In this document: piece by piece, positions 7,235 through 14,436 of the stretch | Layout: each line of letters begins with the position of its first letter | Position numbering within the stretch: position 1 is the first letter of the stretch | From: an uncultured Enterobacterales bacterium | Lineage (GTDB): Bacteria > Pseudomonadota > Gammaproteobacteria > Enterobacterales > Enterobacteriaceae | Assembly (NCBI GenBank): GCA_946478305.1 | Contig: CAMLBO010000036.1 | Coordinates: 1 to 41,831, forward strand | Length of the DNA stretch: 41,831 nt | Reading direction: 5' to 3' | Position numbers and translations under genes: made by a program | The notes under the pieces: model-generated | The model's database searches: none | The model's input: the letters and a program-made list of their open reading frames with translations, nothing else | What the model was told of the DNA's origin: nothing

Positions 7235-9298
7235 CTACTTCTGCTTCATCTTCTGCAGGATTGGGCCGCACTGGTTCTGTTCGTTATCACTTGGAGAGAT
7301 CAGTGCCAGCAAGGCGGCAGCAGGGGCGACAACCGCACCCAGTGCCACGGCAGCGGCACCGCGGGCAATCAGCGGCCCCGGTTTCACCCCAGCGTCTGGA
7401 TTTTTATAGGTCCCGCGCACGTATAACGGTGAGCGCAACGTCAGAATGCGTACCCCTTTGCTCTCTGGATCAATGGTCAAATCCAGTCGTTCGGTTGCCA
7501 TATTGGTGGTTCCACTGATATTGATCACCGCGTTCTCAGTGTCGAATACAAACAGTCTTGGTGAGACCAGGCCGTTTTTGATATTCACATCGGCAGCGGC
7601 GCAGTTAATCGCCACTTCGTCGTCACCAAACAGTTTGCCCACCACGTAGTTACCGACGTTAAGGCCCACAATTTCCATCAGGCCACGGCTGATCACCCCA
7701 TCATTAATCAGCAATTTCATGTCACCATTACTGGTGCCGAGCAAGTCCGCCACCGAGTTACCGGTACCGGTGAGCGTGGCATCACCGTTCAAATCACCCA
7801 GACTGCGTTCCATCGACTGCACACTCGGCAACAGTTGTTTCAGCTTAAGACCGCGCGCGTGCATATCAACACGGCCCTGCATCGGAGATTTATCCCCTTC
7901 CAGCCGCACGGTCGAATTCAGGTTGCCGCCTGCCACGCCAAAGCGCAGCGGGTCCATCAGGATCACGCCGTTAGTCAGTTTCAGGTGCGTACTTAAATCA
8001 CTGATGGGCAGAGATTTTCCATGCTCGATGCGTTTGGCGCTGAATTTAACGTCAGCATCCATCACGCTCCAGCTTTTGGTATCAAACTTCTCAACCGGCA
8101 GAACTTTGTCGGATGGCTGGCGGGTTTTCTCACCGCGTTTCGCTTTCTCTTTGTTGGAATCTGCACCAATAAGTGGTGCAAGATCGGCGAACCGCAGCTG
8201 TTTAGACTCAACGCTGCCGATCAGGCTCGGCCGTGGTTTGCTGGCACGATAGGTCAGCGAACCATGAATATCGCTGTCGCCAATCTCACCATTGAAGTTC
8301 TGATAGCGGTAGACCGCACCGTCTTTGTCATGCAGCGTGGCGGTCAGGTGACCGTCGGTGGAATAAGGCGGAGTTTGTGGCAACAGTACGCCGGTCAGAC
8401 CGTATAAATCCGACAGCGTCTGGCCGGAGAATTTAAGGCGCAGATCCAGACCGCCGAGATTCATCGGATCGGTCAGCGTTCCGGCCACCGCCACCCGGGT
8501 GTCGCCCGAGCGCACATCCGCCTGCAGCGGGAAGTGTGCATCAGGGTCCTTCAGCGCCAGCATGCCGCCGATTTTACCGCTACCTGAGAGCGGCTCACCG
8601 TGGTACTTGCCGTCCACTTTCCAGCCGAAGACGTAATCGGGGGTGGTGCCTTTATCCGTTGCGGACTTATCGCTTTTCGACCCCACCACTTCGGTGAACG
8701 GCAGCGGCTTACCGAGCGGGTCAATCACCGCGCGGAAATCAGCTTTCAGCGGCGCGTCTTTATAATCTATCTGGCCCCGGTCAAACACGATATCGTTGAG
8801 GGTAAATGACCACGGCGAAGCCGGCTGTGCCTCATCTTTGGTGTCGCTGTTGGCCAGATTGAAGGTCCAGTTATTCTTACCATTCGCCAGACGGATCAGC
8901 GATGCGTTGGGCTGCTTCAGCCAGATGCGCGGGATCAGCACCTCTTTGTGCAGTAATGCCAGCGGCGCGATGCTCGCATCCACGCGGGCAAGCGTCACCA
9001 TCTGATCATCTTTTTTCTCACCCGGCACGTCCTCCGGGTTACCTAAGACAATGTCTTCCGCATGAATGTGCGGCCAGGGCACCCATGCGCGCCAGCCGGC
9101 TTCATCTTTCTGGCGTGACCAGTCAACGCCGAGATTACCTCGAATGGCAAAGGTACGGTTTAGCTCAGTTGAGACTTTCTGATTAATCGTGGGTTTCAGG
9201 CGGTTCCAGTCGAACAACGCGATGAAAATTATGAGAGCAATCAATAAAATAACGATGATACCGACCACCCAACTCACCACTTTACCTGTGCGTGTCAT
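7235..9298 (-). CDS. yhjG: AsmA-family protein YhjG
   Basis: A large AsmA-like protein of 687 residues, near the length of E. coli YhjG. One N-terminal transmembrane segment (about residues 5-31) anchors a long periplasmic part. The N-terminal domain has the AsmA pattern (FDWNRLKPTINQKVSTELNRTFAIRG), and the C-terminal AsmA domain includes LTGTGNSVADLLGTSNGD near residue 510. Members of this group are now viewed as bridge-like proteins for phospholipid transport between the membranes; that is inferred for YhjG, not shown. A TTG 21 bases upstream also opens the frame, but the ATG is preceded by AGGAATAGG and matches the E. coli length. It lies 105 bases downstream of pdeH on the same strand. 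Confidence 0.9.
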   Translation of the reverse strand: MTRTGKVVSWVVGIIVILLIALIIFIALFDWNRLKPTINQKVSTELNRTFAIRGNLGVDWSRQKDEAGWRAWVPWPHIHAEDIVLGNPEDVPGEKKDDQMVTLARVDASIAPLALLHKEVLIPRIWLKQPNASLIRLANGKNNWTFNLANSDTKDEAQPASPWSFTLNDIVFDRGQIDYKDAPLKADFRAVIDPLGKPLPFTEVVGSKSDKSATDKGTTPDYVFGWKVDGKYHGEPLSGSGKIGGMLALKDPDAHFPLQADVRSGDTRVAVAGTLTDPMNLGGLDLRLKFSGQTLSDLYGLTGVLLPQTPPYSTDGHLTATLHDKDGAVYRYQNFNGEIGDSDIHGSLTYRASKPRPSLIGSVESKQLRFADLAPLIGADSNKEKAKRGEKTRQPSDKVLPVEKFDTKSWSVMDADVKFSAKRIEHGKSLPISDLSTHLKLTNGVILMDPLRFGVAGGNLNSTVRLEGDKSPMQGRVDMHARGLKLKQLLPSVQSMERSLGDLNGDATLTGTGNSVADLLGTSNGDMKLLINDGVISRGLMEIVGLNVGNYVVGKLFGDDEVAINCAAADVNIKNGLVSPRLFVFDTENAVINISGTTNMATERLDLTIDPESKGVRILTLRSPLYVRGTYKNPDAGVKPGPLIARGAAAVALGAVVAPAAALLALISPSDNEQNQCGPILQKMKQK

Positions 9299-9403
9299 TA
9301 GCCTATTCCTATCAGACAATTAACTGATTAATAGAGCTAACCATAGTTGAGTTTGCGGAAGCTTGCATAATTGGCACGAGCAGGAAAACGTGACAGAAAG
9401 TGA

Positions 9404-10180
9404 TTAATCCCCGAAATGAATCGGCAACTGATCGAGAAAATCGAAGGTTTTAGGGCGGGATAAATAGTAACCCTGGGCGGCCAGCGCATCGGAGTTACGT
9501 ACCATCGCCCACTCCAGCTCCGTTTCCACGCCTTCAATAATCACGCCTTTGCTGTAGCGGTTCATCAGGGTGACCAGCGTGAAGAACAGGCGGGAGCCTT
9601 CCTCACTTTGACGCAGTAAAATAAACAGATCGCGGGCAATTTTGATGTATTCGTAATGCCAGGTGGTGAAGGACGAAAAGTTGGCGATGCCCTGACCAAA
9701 GTCGTCCAGCCATAGTCGGTCAGCTTGTTCAATTTGCGAAAGGGGGATACTGAGGGCGTTTTCCGCACTTTCCACCAGTTCGAAACGCACATAGGGCATA
9801 GTGTTGATCTGGCGTTTCAGTGCACCGTCGGTTTGCAATGCTTCCAATACTTGCCCGTCCACATTGATAGAAGCCAGCAGACTGTGATCGATAAACAGTG
9901 ACTGCCACTGCTGCAACAGATCGAGCTGTTCCTGCACGATCTGCACACGCTTACCTATCGCAATGGCGACAAAATAATGCTCAGGTGAAACAAATTTCTG
10001 CGGCTCTGACGGATGGAAAATCCCGGTCAGCAGTTCAATGCCCAGTAACTTCCCACTGGTGCGGTAAATGGGCTGAAATCGGTAAACCCTCTGACATTGG
10101 CGCCAGTAAGATTGTGCACGAACGCGTTCAATTACAGCAAATGAAGGCATCATCAGACCTAACATCATCTTGGTTATCAT
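9404..10180 (-). CDS. pdeH: Cyclic-di-GMP phosphodiesterase PdeH (YhjH)
   Basis: A stand-alone EAL-domain protein of 258 residues with no membrane or sensor part, like E. coli YhjH/PdeH (255 aa). It degrades c-di-GMP to pGpG in the cytoplasm, which keeps YcgR unloaded and lets cells swim. Key EAL-family positions are visible: ELLTG in place of the EAL signature (as in E. coli), FELVES with its Glu, LDDFGQG with the metal-binding Asp pair, and VIIEGVETE. The Lys of YIKIARDLF is also kept. A near-perfect sigma-28 promoter lies about 140 bases upstream. yhjG follows on the same strand. The start ATG has only a weak ribosome site; several in-frame ATGs follow within ten codons. Confidence 0.93.
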   Translation of the reverse strand: MITKMMLGLMMPSFAVIERVRAQSYWRQCQRVYRFQPIYRTSGKLLGIELLTGIFHPSEPQKFVSPEHYFVAIAIGKRVQIVQEQLDLLQQWQSLFIDHSLLASINVDGQVLEALQTDGALKRQINTMPYVRFELVESAENALSIPLSQIEQADRLWLDDFGQGIANFSSFTTWHYEYIKIARDLFILLRQSEEGSRLFFTLVTLMNRYSKGVIIEGVETELEWAMVRNSDALAAQGYYLSRPKTFDFLDQLPIHFGD

Positions 10181-10316
10181 ATTTTTCTGCCGCCATGCTT
10201 TCTGCTGTCAACCTCTCTGCCACCTGAACCCGAGTCAGTTCATCCCTTTACTTGCGACAGATATTTGCGTGACTACACGGGTAGTCCGGCCCCTTGCAAT
10301 TCTTTCGTAGTGATAT

Positions 10317-10343
10317 CTATCGGCGTAGCGAGAGGAAACTTTA
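10317..10343 (-). promoter_or_regulatory. Sigma-28 (FliA) promoter of pdeH
   Basis: Read on the minus strand: TAAAGTTT (10343-10336), an 11-base spacer, then GCCGATAG (10324-10317). The -35 element is a perfect match to the sigma-28 consensus, the -10 matches seven of eight, and the spacing is exact. The transcript would start near 10310 and carry about a 130-base leader. pdeH is a flagellar class 3 gene in E. coli, which agrees. Confidence 0.85.
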
Positions 10344-10437
10344 ATCACCTGTCGCGGCTGCGGGAACCTGACAGCACAAAATGCCAGCCGGGCGCACTGG
10401 AAGTTCTGTGGGGCAAGCTCTAGAGTAAAAGGCCGAA

Positions 10438-10564
10438 TATACCCAAAAGTATTCGAGTTGCATCAAGGCGGCAACTGAAGGAATCCCGATGAGCTTACTC
10501 CAGTAAGTGATTCGGGTGACTGAAGGCAGCCAACGCAGAGGCAGCTTGAAGAATGAAGGGTATA
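10438..10564. repeat. ERIC element, copy 1 (127 bp)
   Basis: Exactly 127 bases, bounded by TATACCC and GGGTATA. The centre (GAGCTTACTCCAGTAAGTGA) corresponds to the region used for the classic ERIC primers. It lies between the pdeH promoter and the tautomerase gene, ending 26 bases before that gene's start codon, so the tautomerase must be transcribed from within or through it. The stretch 10181-10437 otherwise contains only the pdeH leader and promoter. Confidence 0.9.
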
Positions 10565-10590
10565 AATCTGTGATAAATCCGGAGAATACT

Positions 10591-10794
10591 ATGCCTTTCG
10601 TCAATATCAGAATTACCCGTGACGGCGCGACCGCTGAACAAAAAAAAGCGCTGATCGAAGGGGTAACCCAACTGCTGGTTGATACCCTGAATAAAAATCC
10701 GGCGACTACCACGGTCATCATCGATGAAGTCGACACGGACAACTGGGGCCTGGGCGGGCGCACCGTCACCGATCTGCGCAGTGAAGCAAAATAA
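10591..10794 (+). CDS. 4-oxalocrotonate tautomerase family protein
   Basis: A small enzyme of 67 residues beginning Met-Pro; after Met removal Pro1 is the catalytic base of this superfamily. The sequence PFVNIRITRDGATAEQKKALIEGVTQLLVDTLNKNP followed by VIIDEVDTDNWGLGG is a clear 4-OT monomer (62-77 residues is usual), which assembles into hexamers or dimers. The substrate is unknown; no catechol degradation genes are nearby, so a role as a generic keto-enol tautomerase is as much as can be said. GGAG lies six bases before the ATG. A strong terminator follows 29 bases after the stop, so it is a single-gene unit, with an ERIC element directly upstream. Confidence 0.9.
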   Translation: MPFVNIRITRDGATAEQKKALIEGVTQLLVDTLNKNPATTTVIIDEVDTDNWGLGGRTVTDLRSEAK

Positions 10795-10823
10795 TATCGG
10801 CTGCAATTGCCGTTAAGGTTAAG

Positions 10824-10852
10824 GCGAAAGCGTGCGGGCTTTCGCTTTTTTT
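10824..10852 (+). terminator. Rho-independent terminator after the tautomerase gene
   Basis: GCGAAAGC (10824-10831), a 6-base loop, GCTTTCGC (10838-10845), then seven T. A perfect 8-bp stem. Confidence 0.93.
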
Positions 10853-10870
10853 ATGACTTTTTGATACTTC

Positions 10871-10886
10871 TTCGAGATGTCTCGAA
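10871..10886. promoter_or_regulatory. 16-bp palindrome upstream of kdgK
   Basis: TTCGAGA-TG-TCTCGAA is a perfect inverted repeat with 7-base arms. It is followed by a run of A and sits just upstream of the KdgR-like operator. It looks like a site for a dimeric regulator, but I cannot name one. Confidence 0.4.
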
Positions 10887-10888
10887 AA

Positions 10889-10911
10889 AAAGTAAAACCA
10901 CGTTTTAATAC
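10889..10911. promoter_or_regulatory. Probable KdgR operator of kdgK
   Basis: The core TAAAAC-CAC-GTTTTA (10893-10907) is a perfect dyad with a 3-base centre, in the same geometry as the KdgR consensus (GAAAC-NNN-GTTTC). KdgR represses genes for 2-keto-3-deoxygluconate metabolism and is the known regulator of kdgK in enterobacteria. It lies about 90 bases before the start codon, where a promoter would be. Confidence 0.6.
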
Positions 10912-10997
10912 TATTGACTGCCCTGCTGCTTGCGAAGAGACTAAGCGCATCGTTTCGCTTATTCCGTTTTCATCTCTCAAGACATAGGCCCGTTTCA

Positions 10998-11930
10998 ATG
11001 ACCAGCAAAAACATTGCCGTTATCGGCGAGTGCATGATTGAATTGTCACAGAAAGGCTCCTCCCTGCACCGTGGATTTGGCGGTGACACTTTGAATACCT
11101 CCGTCTATCTCGCCCGTCAGGTCCCCGAAGATGTGCTTAATGTGCATTACGTTACCGCCCTTGGTACCGACAGTTTCAGCAATGAAATGCTGGCGGCCTG
11201 GCAGCAGGAAGGGGTGAAAACAGACCTTATCCAGCGTCTCGATGACAAGCTTCCTGGTCTCTACGTGATTGAAACGGACGACACCGGCGAGCGTACCTTC
11301 TACTATTGGCGCAACGATGCGGCCGCACGTTATTGGCTCGACAGCCCGCACTCGGTAGAGATCTGCCAGAAGCTGGCGGAGTTTGATTATCTCTATCTGA
11401 GCGGCATCAGTCTGGCGATCCTCAACGAGGAAAGTCGTCAGCGACTGATGGATTTGCTACAGGCCTGTCGTTCACGCGGCGGCAAGGTGATTTTCGACAA
11501 TAATTACCGTCCGCGTCTGTGGGCCAGTAAAGAAAAAACCCGGGCCGCATACAATGCCATGCTGGCCTGTACCGATATTGCCTTCCTGACCCTGGACGAT
11601 GAAGACATGTTGTGGGGCGCAAAACCTTACGATGACGTGATTGCCCGAACCCACGCGTTAGGTGTCAGTGAAGTGGCCATTAAACGCGGGGCCGAGAGCT
11701 GCATTGTGTCCGCTGCCGATGGCAAACAGTATGACGTGCCTGCCGTAAAACTGCCGAAAGAGAAAGTCATCGACACCACCGCCGCCGGAGACTCCTTCAG
11801 CGCCGGCTACCTCGCCGTACGCCTGACCGGCGGCAGCGCCGAAGCGGCCGCTCTACGCGGGCATTCAACAGCAAGCACAGTAATTCAGTATCGCGGGGCG
11901 ATCATTCCCAAGGAAGCGATGGCTTTTTAA
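10998..11930 (+). CDS. kdgK: 2-dehydro-3-deoxygluconokinase KdgK
   Basis: KdgK phosphorylates 2-keto-3-deoxygluconate with ATP to KDPG, the entry point for pectin and hexuronate breakdown into the Entner-Doudoroff lower branch. The 310-residue protein is a PfkB-family sugar kinase: substrate-binding N-terminal motif VIGECMIELS, GGDTLNTSVYLAR near residue 27, and the C-terminal PfkB signature DTTAAGDSFSAGYLA with the catalytic Asp of AAGDSF. Length equals the E. coli enzyme (309 aa). The frame opens 28 codons earlier, but ATG at 10998 with upstream AGG gives the family N-terminus MTSKNIAVIGE. It is convergent with yhjJ, as in E. coli, but with a 633-base repeat-filled gap. Confidence 0.95.
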   Translation: MTSKNIAVIGECMIELSQKGSSLHRGFGGDTLNTSVYLARQVPEDVLNVHYVTALGTDSFSNEMLAAWQQEGVKTDLIQRLDDKLPGLYVIETDDTGERTFYYWRNDAAARYWLDSPHSVEICQKLAEFDYLYLSGISLAILNEESRQRLMDLLQACRSRGGKVIFDNNYRPRLWASKEKTRAAYNAMLACTDIAFLTLDDEDMLWGAKPYDDVIARTHALGVSEVAIKRGAESCIVSAADGKQYDVPAVKLPKEKVIDTTAAGDSFSAGYLAVRLTGGSAEAAALRGHSTASTVIQYRGAIIPKEAMAF

Positions 11931-11940
11931 AAAGCTAAGC

Positions 11941-12097
11941 AAAATTTTAAGGTCAAAACCGTGGGCTCGCCGCCCACACGGGCCCAAAGGAGGTTTAAAC
12001 GAACCTCCTTTGGAATCCTGCGTTTTTTCTTCTGTAACACCGGCAGCTGCGCTGGTCACAATGGCCGTGTTTCAGGGGCCACAGCAATAGCCGTAAA
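11941..12097 (+). repeat. Structured intergenic repeat, copy 1 (after kdgK)
   Basis: Reading away from kdgK: AAGGTC, a small GC hairpin GTGGGC-TCGCC-GCCCAC (11961-11977), then a perfect 12-bp hairpin with loop TAAACG (11984-12013, arms CCAAAGGAGGTT and AACCTCCTTTGG), then CCTGCGTTTTTT, and about 35 bases later GGCCGTGTTTCA followed by ATAGCCG. Each of these blocks recurs in the same order in copy 2 on the opposite strand. The hairpin plus the T-run nine bases later may also end the kdgK transcript. No protein-coding pattern is convincing. The interval 12098-12343 between the copies contains further inverted pieces, for example TGACATTTT (12173) and AAAATGTCA (12239). Confidence 0.7.
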
Positions 12098-12343
12098 ATG
12101 TCAGCCCTGCGGGCTTCCCGGCTGCGGGTTCGAGCCAACGGTAAAAATGTTGTCTCTCCACCAACTTGCCGGTGACATTTTGAACACGGCCGAAGCTCCT
12201 TAAAATTCAAAATCAAAACCTGCACGGTGTTGGCCTTTAAAATGTCAGGGCCGCATTCAAAACGACGTCGAGGGAGAGGCGCAAAACCGCGCGGGGTTTG
12301 CGCGGGTTGAAGCCCGAACGGAGAGAACCGCGGAGCGGCGGAG

Positions 12344-12486
12344 TTTGCGGCTATAACCGTGGTGACTGAAACACGGCCATGCCGATTCAGCGATAGCGCG
12401 CAGTTTAAAAAACGCAGGGGTCCAGGGGAGGCGCGTTTACGCCTCCCCTGGTCGGTATGGGCCGACGCCCACGACCTTGAATTTGA
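12344..12486 (-). repeat. Structured intergenic repeat, copy 2 (inverted, after yhjJ)
   Basis: On the minus strand the order is AAGGTC, a GC-rich segment with GGGC...GCCC, a perfect 12-bp hairpin (12422-12451; arms CCAGGGGAGGCG and CGCCTCCCCTGG, loop TAAACG on this strand), CCTGCGTTTTTT, and GGCCGTGTTTCA followed by ATAGCCG. Compared with copy 1 the hairpin differs at four stem positions, each with the matching change in the opposite arm, while the loop is identical. It is oriented tail-to-tail with copy 1, each downstream of its own gene. Confidence 0.7.
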
Positions 12487-12508
12487 ATTTGAATTTGAAT
12501 TTGAATTT
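12479..12508. repeat. Hexanucleotide tandem repeat (GAATTT)x5
   Basis: Five uninterrupted units of GAATTT at the outer edge of copy 2 of the structured repeat, followed by a degenerate continuation (TAAAAGATTT). It lies in non-coding DNA 55 bases from the yhjJ stop codon. A six-base unit would vary in number by slippage. Confidence 0.9.
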
Positions 12509-12523
12509 AAAAGATTTGAAGGG

Positions 12524-12545
12524 TTAAAAGGGGCCGAAGCCCCTT
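12524..12545 (-). terminator. Rho-independent terminator of yhjJ
   Basis: On the minus strand: AAGGGGC-TTCG-GCCCCTT (12545-12528) followed by TTAA. A 7-bp GC-rich stem with a stable TTCG tetraloop about 19 bases after the yhjJ stop. Confidence 0.8.
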
Positions 12546-12563
12546 CATCAAGCATCTACATTG

Positions 12564-14099
12564 TTATGGTGCTGGTGCCGCACCCGGCGCACCCTCTGCG
12601 GTAGTGGCCGCATTGCTGGCCGCATCAGCCGGCGCGACATCAGGAATGACCGCGGGGACCATGATTTGATCATAGGTTTCCTGCAGAGCTTTGACGCTCA
12701 TTTCCGGTTCACCTTTGGGTTGAACCAGTAACAGCGCCGGGTCGCGTGAAAGCTGTTGTTTTAGCTCCTGATTCAATACCGGTAAGGTGAGCGTGGAGAG
12801 GAAATCCTGACGCAATTTCTGGTATTGCTCGGGGGCGATATCCACCACGCCATTTTGCTGTGAACGTAAGCGCTGACTCATCAGTACGTCCGTATCAGTA
12901 CGCGCATATGTAGCGAACAGTTTGCCGAGCTGATCCTTCTTCTGGGCAATCAGAGTATCAAACTCAGCCTGTGACAGACCGTTATCACGTACTTTAACTA
13001 ATTCCTGCGACAGATTTTTCAGCGAGTCGAGCATCTTTTCCTGCGGCGCATCCATACGGATAGCGCACTGCGCGCGCTGGTACTGTACGCGGCAATCAAA
13101 ACTCAGATTAGGTACCGGTGCTTCTGCGGATTTGGCTTTTCCTTCAGGGGAGATTTTCAATGCCTGTTGTAAATGCCAGAACAGCGCCTCACGCGCCAGA
13201 TCGCTGCGCCAGTAGTTGCTTAACGCTTGTGAATCCTGAATGGGCTGCCACGGCATATCCCATAACAGCGAAAGCTTGTCCTGCGTCAACGAGTCGTCCA
13301 TCAGCGTCATGGCTTTGGGCGGTAAACCGGGCAAGGTTGGCAGCGTTTGCGGCGTCTGACGAGTACCTTTCAGCGTGGAGAAGGTCTTGTTGATCTGTTC
13401 CATCATGCTGCGGCTATCCACATTTCCCACCACATACAATGTCATGGCGTCAGGCGTATACCACTGATGATAGAACTGGCTCAGCGCTTTAACATCCACC
13501 GGGTGTACCGGCGGCTGGCTTGGATCATGGCCCAACAACGTGGACCCCGTCAGGCGATAGCGCCACCAGGCATCTTTGGTATCCATTGGCAATGCGCCAA
13601 CCGGGTCCTGCGGCATGCGGGCGGCGTCAGTGACGGTTTCCTGATTAATCACCATTTTACCACTGGTAGCAGCCAGCCAGGCCAACGCTTCTTTCAGCAG
13701 GTCAGGCCGCCCGTTAGGCAGACTGATGTTGTACATGGTGAATTCATACGACGTGATGGCCGGAGGCAATGGCCGGTCACTGTTGATACTTTGCTGCCAG
13801 AAAGACTGCAACTGAGCGCCACTGAAGCCTTCTGCACGGGTCAGGGCGAGGCGGGGAAGAAAGTGCGCGAAGCCAGTTTGTTGGCTGGATTCTGCCAGAG
13901 AGCCCGTGTTAACGATAAAACGTAATTCGATGCGATCGCTTGGACGTTGCGGCGTAGCCAGCATTTGCCAGGTAAAACCATTGTCTAATTTACCCTGCTG
14001 CCAGGCCGGATCAGGCTGTAATGCTTCAGCCTGCGCGTTGCCTGCGGCGGCTGCCAGCAGCAATCCACCAACGAGTAAACGAATTTTGGTGCCCTGCAT
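12564..14099 (-). CDS. yhjJ: M16-family zinc protease-like protein YhjJ
   Basis: A periplasmic protein related to insulinase/pitrilysin (M16) peptidases, 511 residues, close to E. coli YhjJ (498 aa). The signal peptide is residues 1-24 (MQGTKIRLLVGGLLLAAAAG... with cleavage after AQA). Two M16-like halves follow; the second contains WYTPDAMTLYVVGNVD and LAREALFWHLQQAL. The zinc motif HxxEH of active M16 enzymes reads HFLPR at residues 79-83: the Glu and second His are lost, so catalytic activity is unlikely. E. coli YhjJ lacks the motif too. The start is the ATG preceded by TAGGGG; nine upstream codons are rejected. The C-terminal tail is rich in Ala and Pro. Function is unknown. Confidence 0.92.
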   Translation of the reverse strand: MQGTKIRLLVGGLLLAAAAGNAQAEALQPDPAWQQGKLDNGFTWQMLATPQRPSDRIELRFIVNTGSLAESSQQTGFAHFLPRLALTRAEGFSGAQLQSFWQQSINSDRPLPPAITSYEFTMYNISLPNGRPDLLKEALAWLAATSGKMVINQETVTDAARMPQDPVGALPMDTKDAWWRYRLTGSTLLGHDPSQPPVHPVDVKALSQFYHQWYTPDAMTLYVVGNVDSRSMMEQINKTFSTLKGTRQTPQTLPTLPGLPPKAMTLMDDSLTQDKLSLLWDMPWQPIQDSQALSNYWRSDLAREALFWHLQQALKISPEGKAKSAEAPVPNLSFDCRVQYQRAQCAIRMDAPQEKMLDSLKNLSQELVKVRDNGLSQAEFDTLIAQKKDQLGKLFATYARTDTDVLMSQRLRSQQNGVVDIAPEQYQKLRQDFLSTLTLPVLNQELKQQLSRDPALLLVQPKGEPEMSVKALQETYDQIMVPAVIPDVAPADAASNAATTAEGAPGAAPAP

Positions 14100-14359
14100 G
14101 TGAACCCCTACGTAATGACAATCCAATTTTCAATGTGCTTGTCCTGCCGGCGTCTTGCGACCCACCCACAGGATATCAATGTGTAAAACGAAGACGGCAA
14201 AGTTTAGCACTCTGTTAGACCGCACGTTTTTGCCGATGTCACCGTTCCTATGAAAATTTTATTGCGAATCACTATCGAAGGGACATCGGGGGGACACATT
14301 ATGAAGATAATCCGATGGTTACATCAAGCAACCGGGGGGTTTATAGGGAAATTAAACGT

Positions 14360-14389
14360 AAAAAAGGCAGGATTAGGAGATTCCTGCCT
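14360..14389 (-). terminator. Rho-independent terminator of dctA
   Basis: On the minus strand: AGGCAGGA (14389-14382), a 9-base loop, TCCTGCCT (14372-14365), then TTTTT. It sits 48 bases past the dctA stop codon. The rest of the 14100-14436 interval should hold the yhjJ promoter, but I cannot fix its position. Confidence 0.88.
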
Positions 14390-14436
14390 GCCTTTATCAC
14401 TCTTTTGGCGCTGTTTTAGGGAAAAAAAACGCGCTG

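Noticed and set aside
11995-12555. 186-codon minus-strand open frame between kdgK and yhjJ
   Set aside because: It reads through the inverted repeats, the hexamer tract (giving NSNSNS) and both hairpins, has no ribosome site or family resemblance, and is low-complexity. It is open by chance in GC-rich repeat DNA.
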